A stretch of 54,720 bases of DNA from Deltaproteobacteria bacterium (lineage in GTDB: Bacteria; Myxococcota_A; Polyangia; Polyangiales; Polyangiaceae), in assembly GCA_016875405.1 (NCBI GenBank), contig VGRJ01000021.1:1-54720 (forward strand), in the 5' to 3' direction. The position numbers were made by a program, and so were the translations under genes. Below, piece by piece: positions 9,569 through 18,665 of the stretch (positions are counted from its first letter, which is position 1; every line of letters starts with the position of its first letter). The notes below the pieces were generated by a model that was not told the DNA's origin, searched no databases, and saw only the letters and a list, made by a program, of their open reading frames with translations.

Positions 9569-10741
9569 ATGCCTCGTCGTCCACGGCTGACCACGTCGCT
9601 CGTCCTCGGTGCCGCGCTCGTGCTCGGCATCACCGAATCACACGAGGCGTTCGCCGCACCGCCCGGCCCCGACGTGGTCGCGGTCGCCGTCCTCGCCGTG
9701 AAGAGCGACGAGGCACTCGATCAGGCCGAGGCGCTCACCGCAGCGCTCCGGACCGCGGTGCAGCTGTCGAAGGGCTGGTCTCTCGGCGAGGCCAACCAGT
9801 CGCTCGAGTTCCTCGCGCTCAAGATGAAGTGCGCCGAGCCTATCGACGCCGCGTGCGAGACGCGCATCGCCGACGTGATCAAGGCCGACCGCTACCTGTG
9901 GGCGGTCGTCGACTTCGACAAGACGCGTAAGTCCGTCGTCGGCAGCGTGAACTTTTTTGTGCGCGGCAAGGGCACGAGCACGGCCGACGTCAGCTTCTCG
10001 GCGTCCGCGACGAAACCAGACAAACTCGTCCCGACCGCGACGGACGCCTTCGCGAAGGTCACCGGCGGAGCGCCCCAAGGAGGTGTCCAGGTGTCGACGG
10101 GCGGCATCGCGGGCCAGCTCTACGTCGACGAGCGGCCCCTCGGCGCCATCCCGCCGGCGGGCGCGACGATCCAGCTGCCCGTCGGCATGCACACGATCAC
10201 CGTCAAGGCCCCTGGGCACGACGACGCCTCGATGCGCGTCCAGGTGCAGCCCCTCGGCACCGTGGTCGTCGGGCTGACCCTCGTGGCACGAAGCGAGGGT
10301 CCCCCCGTCGACGGCCGGATGGTCGGTGGATTCGTGAGCCTCGGTCTCGGCGCGGGCCTCGCGGGCCTCGGCACGTGGGCGGCGATCGACGTCAACGCCG
10401 TCCGCAACGACGCCGGCTTCCAGACTTACCGCGATCAATTCAGCCAGAACGACGATGTGTGCGCCGCGGCGCAGGCGGGGACGGCCCCGCTCGTCTCAAA
10501 GCCCGGCGCCGAGCCGCCAGCGAGCGTGGTCTCCCTCTGCGATCGGGCCTCCCGCGACGAGATGCTTCAGGCGATCGCGTTCCCGCTCGCGGCGGTCGCG
10601 ACCGGTCTCGGCGGTTATCTCCTCGGCACGAGCAGCCTCGCGAAGGCGAACGACGAGGTGCCGGACCGCACGAGCGCGTGGACCGTGGTGCCGATGGTCG
10701 GACCTCAACGCCAGACCCTCACCGTGCGCTACACGTTCTGA
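9569..10741 (+). CDS. Secreted PEGA-domain protein with two C-terminal membrane segments
   Basis: This 390-residue protein has a signal peptide ending near AFAAPPG. A periplasmic domain of about 130 residues follows, then a PEGA domain (GQLYVDERPLGAIPPAG ... GMHTITVKAPGH, about residues 185-225). Next come a Gly/Ala-rich membrane segment (about 250-270), a loop with two cysteines and a CDRAS stretch, a second membrane segment (about 335-355), and a short end LTVRYTF. PEGA domains are small beta domains found on bacterial surface and envelope proteins. The topology is shared with the protein at 20678. rsmD begins 3 nt after the stop. The function is unknown. Confidence 0.72.
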   Translation: MPRRPRLTTSLVLGAALVLGITESHEAFAAPPGPDVVAVAVLAVKSDEALDQAEALTAALRTAVQLSKGWSLGEANQSLEFLALKMKCAEPIDAACETRIADVIKADRYLWAVVDFDKTRKSVVGSVNFFVRGKGTSTADVSFSASATKPDKLVPTATDAFAKVTGGAPQGGVQVSTGGIAGQLYVDERPLGAIPPAGATIQLPVGMHTITVKAPGHDDASMRVQVQPLGTVVVGLTLVARSEGPPVDGRMVGGFVSLGLGAGLAGLGTWAAIDVNAVRNDAGFQTYRDQFSQNDDVCAAAQAGTAPLVSKPGAEPPASVVSLCDRASRDEMLQAIAFPLAAVATGLGGYLLGTSSLAKANDEVPDRTSAWTVVPMVGPQRQTLTVRYTF

Positions 10742-10744
10742 GTC

Positions 10745-11377
10745 GTGCGGATCATCGCGGGAGCTCTCGGGGGCCGACGGCTCGTCGCGCCCGCCGGTCG
10801 TGACACGAGGCCGACGTCGGATCGCGTGCGCGAGGCGATGTTCTCGATGCTCGAGGCCGCGCTTCGTCGGGTCGGCGCAGGCGAGGCCGGGCTCGAAGGC
10901 GCGCGCGTCCTCGATCTGTACTCGGGCTCGGGCGCGCTTGGCATCGAAGCCCTCTCGCGCGGCGCGGACCACGCCGTCTTTGTCGAGCAGGCTCGGCCCG
11001 CCCTCACGGCGCTCGGCGGAAACCTTCGGACCCTCGGGCTCGAGGGGCGAGCCACGGTGCTCGCTTCCTCGGTCGAGCGGAGCCTCGAGCGCGCCGCGTC
11101 GAGCGGACCTTTCGACCTCGTGCTGGTCGACCCGCCTTACGCGCAGGTCGCCGATGGCACGCTCGGTGCGACGCTCGCGGCCCTCCTGGAGCGTGCCGTC
11201 CTCGAAGCCCCTGGCCTCATCGTCCTCGAGCACGCGAGCCGAGACGAGGCGCCCTCGCTGCCCGTCGTCGTAGCGGAACGCAGCCGTCGATACGGTAACA
11301 CCACGGTGACGGTGTACGCACGACCGCTCGAGGATCCGGACGACGTCGAACCTCTCGACGACCGCGCCGACGCGTGA
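10745..11377 (+). CDS. rsmD: 16S rRNA (guanine(966)-N2)-methyltransferase
   Basis: This 210-residue protein is a clear RsmD: MRIIAGALGGRRL at the N-terminus, RPTSDRVREAMFSML, the SAM-binding DLYSGSGALGIEALSRGA, and the catalytic VDPPY. It methylates G966 of 16S rRNA in the assembling 30S subunit. The start is a GTG 3 nt after the PEGA gene, so translation is probably coupled. It ends with an acidic tail and is convergent with the CPBP gene, 18 bp away. Confidence 0.94.
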   Translation: MRIIAGALGGRRLVAPAGRDTRPTSDRVREAMFSMLEAALRRVGAGEAGLEGARVLDLYSGSGALGIEALSRGADHAVFVEQARPALTALGGNLRTLGLEGRATVLASSVERSLERAASSGPFDLVLVDPPYAQVADGTLGATLAALLERAVLEAPGLIVLEHASRDEAPSLPVVVAERSRRYGNTTVTVYARPLEDPDDVEPLDDRADA

Positions 11378-11395
11378 GGCCGCAACCGCGCAGGG

Positions 11396-12121
11396 TCAGT
11401 GGAGCACCATCACCCAGATGTCGTAGAGCGCGTGCGTCCAGACCGCCGGAGCGAAGCCGCGAAGGGTGAAAATCAAGGTGAACACGAGGCCGCAGACGGT
11501 CCGGAACACGAACGAGTGCAGGTTCCACGGATCCCCGAGCGGACCGATGTAATGCCAGCCCGAAAAGATCGCTGCGCACACTAGCCCCCAGCCGAGGGCG
11601 AGGCCGAGCTTGCTCACCCCTCCGAAGAACAAGCTCACCGCCACGAGGCCGCCGCCAAACAAGACCACGCGAAACGCGACCTCCTCGTAAAATCCGGCGC
11701 CGAGCGACATGACGAGGCTCGGCCACACGCCAGGAGCCACCTCGATTCCGGCCATGGGGAGCGCGCCGACGGCGTAGACCGCGGCGCTGCGCATCAAGAT
11801 GGCGTAGAAGACCCCCTCGACGCCGACCAGCAGGAAGCGCTTCTTGTTGAAGGCCTCGCCAGCGCCGAGGAGTGACAAGCCGAAGAAGATGGCGGCCCCG
11901 ATGGCGAGCGTGATGCCCCAGTAGACGAGCATGTTGCGCTCGGCCATGACGACGAGCTTCTGCGTGAAGAAGTCCGCCGCGTTTCGGACGTCGAGCGTGA
12001 CGACGCCCAGGTGGTACACGACGAAGATCGGCATCGTCAGGGCGAGGTCCGTCCACAAGTTCGACCGGAACGCGGCGAACAGCGACAGCGGCACGGGCGA
12101 TGGGGCTTCGCTCGAGCTCAT
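11396..12121 (-). CDS. CPBP-family intramembrane metalloprotease
   Basis: This 241-residue protein is strongly hydrophobic with about six to seven membrane segments. It has the CPBP (Abi/CAAX protease) motifs: EExxFR as YEEVAFR, FSGWHYIGP, and the C-terminal HALYD. Family members cleave within or near the membrane (CAAX prenyl proteases, bacteriocin self-immunity proteins). The substrate here is unknown. TAGGTT lies 9 nt before the ATG, with TTGGGG 19 nt further up, and no Shine-Dalgarno is present. The UbiA-family gene lies 63 bp upstream on the same strand. Confidence 0.85.
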   Translation of the reverse strand: MSSSEAPSPVPLSLFAAFRSNLWTDLALTMPIFVVYHLGVVTLDVRNAADFFTQKLVVMAERNMLVYWGITLAIGAAIFFGLSLLGAGEAFNKKRFLLVGVEGVFYAILMRSAAVYAVGALPMAGIEVAPGVWPSLVMSLGAGFYEEVAFRVVLFGGGLVAVSLFFGGVSKLGLALGWGLVCAAIFSGWHYIGPLGDPWNLHSFVFRTVCGLVFTLIFTLRGFAPAVWTHALYDIWVMVLH

Positions 12122-12130
12122 GGCCTGAGA

Positions 12131-12161
12131 AACCTAGCGCATGCGCCGCGGCACTCCCCAA
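12131..12161 (-). promoter_or_regulatory. Promoter of the CPBP gene
   Basis: On the minus strand TTGGGG (12156-12161) and TAGGTT (12131-12136) are 19 nt apart. The ATG at 12121 is 9 nt beyond the -10 box. Confidence 0.4.
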
Positions 12162-12184
12162 TTCACGGCGACGACGCGGCGTGC

Positions 12185-13213
12185 TCAGGTCGGGCGCAGG
12201 CGGTAGACGATGACCACGACCTCGACGATCCAGACGACGAGGTTCAGCATGAAGGGCGTGTCACGGAGCATTTCCTGCGTTGGCGACTCGGCCTTGGTCC
12301 GCGTCCGCGTGAGCTGCACGAAGCGCAGCACGCCGACGAGCGGGTGAAGGCTGGTGAGCCACAACCATCGCTCCGCCCCGTCTTGCGAGCGAAAGAACGC
12401 GCGCGTGTGGTCGTCGAGCGTGTACGCCACGTACGTCGCGACGCTCGCGAGGCCGGTGACCGTCATGGCGACGAGCAAGACCCGCGGAGAGTACCGCTCG
12501 AGCGCGGCGCGCTGCTTGGTCGCGTTGGCGCCGCCGATCTCATGCATGCGCTTGCCGAAGCCGAGGAACAGCGCGAGCGCCGCGGTGCAGGCGATCATGT
12601 AGCCGCTCACGGCGGTGCCCGTCGCGAGGCCGCCCGCGAGCACCCGCAGGACGAAGCCCGTCGCGATGCAGCCGACGTCGAGGTAGGCGACCTTCTTCAA
12701 CCGGAACGAATAGGCGACGTTCAGCGTGAAGTACCCGAGCGCGACCGCGCCGAACGACGGCGGCACGAGCAACGACCCCAGGAGCGCGGCGACGAGGAGG
12801 CCACCTGTCATCGCGCGCGCGAGCGGCATCGGGACGACCCCCGAGGGGATCGGACGTCGCCGCTTGACCGGGTGCACGCGATCGGCCTCGACGTCGACGA
12901 GGTCGTTCAGCGTGTAGACCGCCGATGCCAGCATGCAGAAGACCGCGAAGGCGACGACGCCCCCGCGAATGACCTGCGGGTGAGTGAGCTGCTTCGCGAA
13001 GAAGACCGGCGCGACGACGAAGAGGTTCTTCACCCACTGATGCGGGCGCATGGTCCGCACCATCCCCGCGATGCGGCGCAGCACCGAGACGTCGGCGTCG
13101 GGGCTCGAGGTGTCCGAGTGACGCGGCGCAGCGTCGCCGCCGGAGGTGGGACCGGTGACGTCCTCTGAGGAGCGAGCGCGCTCGTCGTCGGGCATGCGCA
13201 CGGGATCGTTCAT
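12185..13213 (-). CDS. UbiA-family prenyltransferase, decaprenyl-phosphate phosphoribosyltransferase-like
   Basis: This protein of about 342 residues has a hydrophilic, disordered-looking N-terminus and then eight to nine membrane segments. MRPHQWVKNLFV, the polyprenyl-phosphate/Mg site NDLVDVEADR and the RRRPIPSG stretch match the DPPR-synthase branch of UbiA rather than menaquinone or haem prenyltransferases. In mycobacteria that branch makes decaprenyl-phosphoryl-ribose for arabinan. Here the product is probably a polyprenyl-phosphate pentose for surface glycans, by inference. The epimerase partners are not visible nearby. The start is uncertain: ATG 13213 is chosen, but GTG 13246 lies 11 nt after a TATCTT box and TTG 13258 also keeps the frame open. 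Confidence 0.82.
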   Translation of the reverse strand: MNDPVRMPDDERARSSEDVTGPTSGGDAAPRHSDTSSPDADVSVLRRIAGMVRTMRPHQWVKNLFVVAPVFFAKQLTHPQVIRGGVVAFAVFCMLASAVYTLNDLVDVEADRVHPVKRRRPIPSGVVPMPLARAMTGGLLVAALLGSLLVPPSFGAVALGYFTLNVAYSFRLKKVAYLDVGCIATGFVLRVLAGGLATGTAVSGYMIACTAALALFLGFGKRMHEIGGANATKQRAALERYSPRVLLVAMTVTGLASVATYVAYTLDDHTRAFFRSQDGAERWLWLTSLHPLVGVLRFVQLTRTRTKAESPTQEMLRDTPFMLNLVVWIVEVVVIVYRLRPT

Positions 13214-13289
13214 CGGCCGCCGAAGTCCCGGGTCTCGCACAACCACGCGAATCCTCAAAGATAAATGTGAGCCGCGCGGAGCGACCTGC

Positions 13290-13295
13290 TAGCAT
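13290..13295 (+). promoter_or_regulatory. -10 box of the moxR operon
   Basis: TAGCAT ends 8 nt before the ATG at 13304, with no Shine-Dalgarno in the gap. The -35 region is weak (TGTGAG, 18 nt upstream). A leaderless mRNA is suggested. Confidence 0.4.
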
Positions 13296-13303
13296 CCCCG
13301 ACG

Positions 13304-14263
13304 ATGACTTCCGCCGCGACTCTGCCGAGCGACAGCGCGCCCGTTGAGGCGCTGCGCTCGACCCTCGAGGCCGTCCTCGAGGGCAAGCCGGAGGCGGTCG
13401 ACCTCAGCCTGACCTGCTTGCTCGCGCGCGGTCACCTCCTCATCGAAGACGTCCCTGGCGTCGGCAAGACCACGCTCGCGCGAGCGCTCGCGAAGGTCGT
13501 CGGTGGTGAGCTGCGCCGAATCCAGTTCACCTCGGACCTCTTGCCGAGCGACGTCCTCGGGGTCTCGGTGTTCGATCAGCGAACCGCGTCGTTCAGCTTC
13601 AAGCCGGGCGCGATCTTCGCAAACGTCCTGTTGGCAGACGAGATCAACCGCGCGAGCCCGCGCACCCAGTCGGCCCTGCTCGAGGCGATGAACGAGGGGC
13701 AGGTCTCGGTCGACGGGCAGACGCTGCCGCTGCCGGAGCCTTTCTTCGTCATCGCGACGCAGAACCCCGAGGATTTCGCGGGGACCTATCCGCTCCCCGA
13801 GTCGCAGCTCGACCGCTTCATGATGCGGGTCCACATCGGCTATCCGCCCCCACAGGTCGAGCAGCGATTGCTGCTTAACCCGAGCGTCGACCGCGTCGGC
13901 GAGTGTGCGCGCGTGCTCGACCCGCAAGGCCTCGTGCTCCTGCAGCGCGAGATCGACCGCGTGAAGTTCGATCCCGCGCTCGCGACCTACCTCCACGCCG
14001 TCGTCGCCGCGACGCGCACGTCCCCCGCAATCGCGATCGGTGGGTCACCGCGCGCGAGCATCAACCTGTCGCGCGCCGCTCGCGCTCGGGCGAAGCTGCG
14101 CGGCCGCGACTACTGCATCGCCGACGACATCCACGACCTGGCGATCCCCGTGCTCGCGCATCGCGTTCGGCTCGCGGCGCAAACCGACGGCTACGTCCCG
14201 AGCGCCGAGGAGGCCGAGGCGACGATCCGTGATCTCTTGGCTCGCGTGCCCGTCCCGCTGTGA
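13304..14263 (+). CDS. MoxR-family AAA+ ATPase
   Basis: This 319-residue protein has Walker A GVGKTT near residue 52, Walker B LLADEINRA, the MoxR stretch RTQSALLEAMNEGQVSVDG, sensor 1 FFVIATQNP and the downstream LPESQLDRFMM. MoxR ATPases act as chaperones for metal-protein or surface-complex assembly and are usually encoded beside a DUF58 protein, exactly as here: DUF58 follows after 3 nt and a TgpA-like protein after that. It is cytoplasmic and probably works on the two membrane proteins encoded downstream. Confidence 0.94.
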   Translation: MTSAATLPSDSAPVEALRSTLEAVLEGKPEAVDLSLTCLLARGHLLIEDVPGVGKTTLARALAKVVGGELRRIQFTSDLLPSDVLGVSVFDQRTASFSFKPGAIFANVLLADEINRASPRTQSALLEAMNEGQVSVDGQTLPLPEPFFVIATQNPEDFAGTYPLPESQLDRFMMRVHIGYPPPQVEQRLLLNPSVDRVGECARVLDPQGLVLLQREIDRVKFDPALATYLHAVVAATRTSPAIAIGGSPRASINLSRAARARAKLRGRDYCIADDIHDLAIPVLAHRVRLAAQTDGYVPSAEEAEATIRDLLARVPVPL

Positions 14264-14266
14264 GCG

Positions 14267-15451
14267 ATGAGCCGCGCGAAGCAAGGTGAGCCGATCAACG
14301 CGGCGCGCTCTCCTGACCGCGTCGGGTCGACCGAGATGCCGACCTCACGCGAACCGGCGTCGCTCCGCGGCATGCGGGGCGGGCGCAGACCCGCGGTGCC
14401 GCAGCCGAGCGAGGCGCCGAAGGTCGCCGTTCCGCCATCGGGTCCCGTCGAGGAAACGCGCGGTCGCAAGCGCTGGGCTCGCCGACTGAAGTTCACGCGC
14501 GAGGGAAAGTACTTCCTCGGCATCACCCTCGGGGTGGGCCTCGCGGCGATCAACACCGGGAACAACCCGCTCTACCTCCTCCTCGGCATGATGCTCTCGC
14601 TCATCATTGTCTCGGGCGTGATGAGCGAGCTCTCGCTGCGGACCCTCGCGGTCAGGCGACGGCTGCCGAAGCGCGCGCAGGTCGGGCGCTCGCACCTCGT
14701 CGAGATCGAAGTGTGGAACGACAAGGAGCAAGTCCCGTCCTATGCCATCGAGGTCGAGGACCTTCGGGCAGGGCAACCCGCCGACAAGCGCTGCTTCTTC
14801 CTCAAGATCAGCCCACGCTCGACGCAGGTCGCGGCCTACCGCCGCACACCTCAGCGCCGCGGCCTCGAGCACCACACCGGCTTTCGAGTGGCGACGCGCT
14901 TCCCCTTCGGCCTCTTCGAAAAATCGCGTGAGCTCGACGCGAACGAGGAGCTCATCGTCTACCCCGCGGTCGACCCGGTGCGGCTGCCGCGGCGCGGGCA
15001 GGGCAAGACGAGCGGCGACCTCGATCTCGTCGGACGCGGCCAGGGGGAGGAGTTCTATTCGGTGCGACCGATGCGCGAAGGCGACGACCCGCGCGACATC
15101 TACTGGCGAAAGAGCACTATCCCGGGACAGCGCGTCCTCCGCGAGCGCGCGCGCGAACTGCGGCACGACGTCGAGCTGCGCCTCGACGATCACCGCACCG
15201 ACGCCTCGGGCGACGACGCGCGCTACGACGAGGACTTCGAGCGACGCATCCGCGAGGTCGCTTCTCTCTCCGTGGCGCACGTACGACGCGGCGATCGGGT
15301 GACGATCGTCACCACCTCGGGGCGCAGGGTCGCGGGCGATCCGTCTCGCGGCATCGATCCGCTCCTGCGCTTCCTCGCGCTGCTCGAGCAAGTTCGACCA
15401 CAGGTCGCCACGGACGAGCCGCTCGGCGCTCGACCGGAGACGGCAGCGTGA
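14267..15451 (+). CDS. DUF58 domain membrane protein
   Basis: In this 394-residue protein the first 75 or so residues are polar and Pro/Arg-rich. A hairpin of two membrane segments follows (about 84-125), and then the DUF58 region with its hallmark REGDDPRDIYWRKS (about 268-280). DUF58 proteins are the usual partner of MoxR ATPases and have a vWA-like C-terminal part. The gene overlaps the next one by 4 nt (GTGA), so the three products are probably made together. The N-terminal extension is longer than in typical members. Confidence 0.9.
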   Translation: MSRAKQGEPINAARSPDRVGSTEMPTSREPASLRGMRGGRRPAVPQPSEAPKVAVPPSGPVEETRGRKRWARRLKFTREGKYFLGITLGVGLAAINTGNNPLYLLLGMMLSLIIVSGVMSELSLRTLAVRRRLPKRAQVGRSHLVEIEVWNDKEQVPSYAIEVEDLRAGQPADKRCFFLKISPRSTQVAAYRRTPQRRGLEHHTGFRVATRFPFGLFEKSRELDANEELIVYPAVDPVRLPRRGQGKTSGDLDLVGRGQGEEFYSVRPMREGDDPRDIYWRKSTIPGQRVLRERARELRHDVELRLDDHRTDASGDDARYDEDFERRIREVASLSVAHVRRGDRVTIVTTSGRRVAGDPSRGIDPLLRFLALLEQVRPQVATDEPLGARPETAA

Positions 15452-17880
15452 GGTTCGGGCTCGTTCACCGCTTGATGACCGATGCGCTCGCGTCGCTCGG
15501 GGTGCTCGCGCTCATCGTCAGCGGGCAGTTCTCTCGAGCCCTCGACATCGTCCTCATCCTGAGCATGGCCGCGGCCATCGCGCTCCGCGAGCCGTGGCGA
15601 CAGCGCGCGGCGCAGCGACACTTCGACGCTGTCGCGACGGTGCTCCTCATCGTGGTCCAGCTCGCCCGCGGATTTTTCACGCCGGCGAGCGTGCTCGACC
15701 TGCTCATCGAGTTCGCCGTCGGCCTGCAGGTGATCCGCGTGTCGACGCGGAACGGGGCTGCGCACGACCAGCAGGTGATCGTGCTCGCGCTCCTCCACCT
15801 CATCGCAGGAACCGTCGTCGGCGGCGGTCTCGGCTATGGCCTCTGCTTCATCGGACTGATCGTCGTCACGCCGGGTGCGCTCGTGCTGTCGCACCTTCGC
15901 CGCGAGGTCGAGGGGAACTACCGGCAAGGCGCGCGCGACCGGACCGGCCTGCCCGTCGACGTCCCGCGTATCCTCCGAAGCAAGCGCGTCGTCGGGCGCC
16001 AGTTCATCGCGGTGACGTGCATCCTGTCGCTCCCGATCCTCGTGTTCACCGCGGCGCTCTTCGTCATCTTCCCGCGCGTCGGGCTGTCGCTCTTGCTCCT
16101 GCAAAAGCCTCGCGGCGATCGGATGATCGGCTTCTCCGGCACGGTGAACCTCGGGCAGATCGGCACGCTCCGCAGCGACCCTACGATCGCGCTCCGCGTC
16201 GCCATCCCCGAGCTGCCCTCGCCTCCACCGGCCCGCCGCATGATGTACCTCCGCGGCACCGCCCTCGATGAATACGACGGCCGAACCTGGAGCCAGTCGA
16301 CCAAGTCGAACCGGCCGCTCGCGAGCGCGGGTGAGGTCGTGCCGATCTCGGGGACGCCCGCCCCCAACGAGCGCCCTTGGCGCATCGAGCTCGAGCCGTT
16401 CGAGCCCCCGGTCTTGTTCGTGATGCCGACGACCAAGGCCATCGAGCTGACGAAGAGCGGGTCCGTGACGCCTGGTCTCGTCCCGCAGCTCATGGCAGGT
16501 CCCGAGGGCGAGCTCCGCTACCAGGCGCCGAGCGATCGCATCGTTCGGTACGAGATCTACCCCTCGGAGCGCGGCACACCGAACTTCACGCGTCTTCGCC
16601 CCGCCGATCGTGGGCGCTACCTCGCGCTCCCTGCGGAGCTGCCCGCCCGAGTCGGCGCGCTCGCTCGCGAGTGGGTCGGAGACGCCGGCGACGATCTCGA
16701 GCGGCTCCGTAGGCTCGAAGAACGGCTGCGTCGGGACTTTCGCTACGACCTCGCGTCTCCGTCCGGAGATGCGGAGCAGCCGCTCGACCACTTCCTCTTC
16801 GAGTCAAAGCGAGGTCACTGCGAGTACTTCTCGACCGCGCTCGCCGTGATGCTCCGCACCCTCGAGATCCCGAGCCGCAACGTCACCGGATTCGTCGGCG
16901 GAACCTTTAACAAATACGGCCAGTTCTACGCGGTCCGACAGGGAGACGCGCACTCGTGGGTCGAGGCGTACGTCGACGGTCGGGGGTGGCTCACGTACGA
17001 CCCGACTCCGCCCGGCTCGGCCGAGCCGCAGAGTGATGTCGACGGCGCCTTGGCGACGCTACGGGATTTCTTCGAGGCCGTCAGTCAGCGCTGGAACTAC
17101 CACGTCCTCGGCTACGACCTCGCGCAGCAAGTGAGCCTCTTCGACACGATGAGCATGCGCGATTCATCGATGATGCGCGCACTGTCGAGCAACCGACGAC
17201 GGGCCGCCTTCGCGTTCGTCGGGTTCGCGCTGGTCGGTGGCGGGTTGTTCTGGCTTTACCGCAAGCGTCGCCCTGGCTCGCCGCGCGCGCCGTCGTCGCG
17301 GGCGACGCGTGATGCGCTCGTCGCGGCGCGGCTCTATCAGCGGCTCGAGCGCGCGATGATGGTCGCCGGCATCCGTCGGCTCGAGTCCGTGCCTCCGCTC
17401 CGCCACGCGCTCGGGCTCACCGAGCGCGGTCATCCGCTCGGCGACGAGGTTCGCGCCTTGACCGAGCGCTACCTCGCCGCGCGCTTCGGCGAAGCCCCCC
17501 TGTCGGAAGACGAACAGCGCGACTTCACCCAGCGGGCGCAAGCGATCGAACGGACGCCGCCGGATCGCGCCTCGCGGGCCGATGTGCCGAGCGTCGACGC
17601 GAAGAGGCGGAGCGCGCCGCCAGGGCACGACGGCAGGACCCTGACCCGCAGCTCGCGGAGGCCGCCCATCGCCGAGGGAGGTCCGGTCGCGGACGTGGCG
17701 AACGACGATGACGAGCGGGTCGCGGTCGTCGCGGACGAAGACGTGGTCGACAGCGTGATCGCGCCACCGGTCGCGCCGAGGGGCGACGACGCAGAGCGGC
17801 GCACCGCGCTCGAGACCCCGACGATATCCGTGCAGGTGGCCCTCGACGACGAGAGCCCGCTCCCGCCGGAGGTCGACTGA
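15448..17880 (+). CDS. TgpA-like transmembrane transglutaminase
   Basis: This 810-residue protein has N-terminal membrane helices (DUF3488 region, roughly residues 10-215), a periplasmic transglutaminase core and a later membrane helix (about 588-606). A DUF4129-like segment follows, and then an acidic disordered tail. The catalytic triad is visible: Cys at about 458 (GHCEYFS), His about 502 (GDAHSWVEAY) and Asp about 518 (TYDPTPPG). TgpA of Pseudomonas is essential and has the same order of parts. The GTG start overlaps the DUF58 stop. The tail after about residue 700 is extra relative to the core family and looks cytoplasmic. The MoxR-DUF58-TgpA set probably forms one envelope system. Confidence 0.9.
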   Translation: MRFGLVHRLMTDALASLGVLALIVSGQFSRALDIVLILSMAAAIALREPWRQRAAQRHFDAVATVLLIVVQLARGFFTPASVLDLLIEFAVGLQVIRVSTRNGAAHDQQVIVLALLHLIAGTVVGGGLGYGLCFIGLIVVTPGALVLSHLRREVEGNYRQGARDRTGLPVDVPRILRSKRVVGRQFIAVTCILSLPILVFTAALFVIFPRVGLSLLLLQKPRGDRMIGFSGTVNLGQIGTLRSDPTIALRVAIPELPSPPPARRMMYLRGTALDEYDGRTWSQSTKSNRPLASAGEVVPISGTPAPNERPWRIELEPFEPPVLFVMPTTKAIELTKSGSVTPGLVPQLMAGPEGELRYQAPSDRIVRYEIYPSERGTPNFTRLRPADRGRYLALPAELPARVGALAREWVGDAGDDLERLRRLEERLRRDFRYDLASPSGDAEQPLDHFLFESKRGHCEYFSTALAVMLRTLEIPSRNVTGFVGGTFNKYGQFYAVRQGDAHSWVEAYVDGRGWLTYDPTPPGSAEPQSDVDGALATLRDFFEAVSQRWNYHVLGYDLAQQVSLFDTMSMRDSSMMRALSSNRRRAAFAFVGFALVGGGLFWLYRKRRPGSPRAPSSRATRDALVAARLYQRLERAMMVAGIRRLESVPPLRHALGLTERGHPLGDEVRALTERYLAARFGEAPLSEDEQRDFTQRAQAIERTPPDRASRADVPSVDAKRRSAPPGHDGRTLTRSSRRPPIAEGGPVADVANDDDERVAVVADEDVVDSVIAPPVAPRGDDAERRTALETPTISVQVALDDESPLPPEVD

Positions 17881-17888
17881 GCCGAGCC

Positions 17889-18611
17889 ATGGTCCTTCGC
17901 CTTCGCACTCCGGCCCGGCGAGATCCGTTGCGCCGCGCCTTCGAGGCCGTCGACGCCGAGGCGGTGATCTCGGTGCTCGAGCCGCTCTGCACCGACGAGC
18001 GCCGCGAGCGGCTGCTCGAGGTCGTCGGCGGTCGCCTCGCGTCGGTGACGGTGGTGATGGATGCGCCACACGATCCCCACAACGGGGCCGCGGTGATGCG
18101 CTCGTGCGACGCCTTCGGGGTGCAGGAGCTCCACGTCGTCGAGCGCACCGAGGCCTTCGCCGCGGACAACGCGGTCGCGAAGGGCACTGAGCGTTGGGTC
18201 GACGTGCTCCACCACGGGACCATCGAGGACGCGGTGCACGCGGTGCGCGGCTTCATGCTCGTCGCCACCCACCCGAAGGGCAGCCTCACGCCCGGCGAGC
18301 TCGCGATGCTCCCGAAGGTCGCGCTCGTGATGGGCAACGAGCACAACGGGATCGCCGAAGAGCTCCGCGCGGCATGCACCGAGACCGTAAGCATCCCGAT
18401 GCGCGGCTTCGTCGAGAGCCTGAACGTGAGCGTCTCGGCGGCGACGCTGCTCGCGTACGCAACGAGCGGGCGCGCCGGTGACCTGCCCCACGCCCAAGCT
18501 CGGAGGCTCTACGCGAGGTGGCTCGCGCTATCGGTCCCCCGAGCGCTCGACGTCCTCGACGCGCGCGGGATCCCGGTGACGCTCGCCCCCTCCTTGGACG
18601 CGGGGCGCTGA
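17889..18611 (+). CDS. trmH: tRNA (guanosine-2'-O-)-methyltransferase, TrmH-like SpoU family
   Basis: This 240-residue protein shows the three SPOUT motifs: HNGAAVMRSCDAFGV (N and R), VALVMGNEHNGI, and IPMRGFVESLNVSVSAA. This knotted fold methylates the 2'-OH of G18 in tRNA in TrmH proteins, and the spacing and C-terminal extension fit TrmH better than RlmB. It begins 8 nt after the tgpA stop and so is probably in the same transcript, though functionally unrelated. Confidence 0.88.
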   Translation: MVLRLRTPARRDPLRRAFEAVDAEAVISVLEPLCTDERRERLLEVVGGRLASVTVVMDAPHDPHNGAAVMRSCDAFGVQELHVVERTEAFAADNAVAKGTERWVDVLHHGTIEDAVHAVRGFMLVATHPKGSLTPGELAMLPKVALVMGNEHNGIAEELRAACTETVSIPMRGFVESLNVSVSAATLLAYATSGRAGDLPHAQARRLYARWLALSVPRALDVLDARGIPVTLAPSLDAGR

Positions 18612-18622
18612 CGACGCGGCGC

Positions 18623-18650
18623 TTGCCGATCCCCTTCGAGGAGGCATAAT
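18623..18650 (+). promoter_or_regulatory. Promoter of the Ser/Thr kinase gene
   Basis: TTGCCG (18623-18628) and CATAAT (18645-18650) are 16 nt apart, with an AT-rich CTTAA just after. The predicted leader is about 40 nt and contains a strong hairpin just before the ATG at 18696. Confidence 0.5.
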
Positions 18651-18665
18651 CTTAAGGCGCTCGGG

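Noticed and set aside
10712-10741. C-terminal LTVRYTF of the PEGA protein read as a beta-barrel insertion signal
   Set aside because: The protein has two helical membrane segments and no run of strands; the match is too short.
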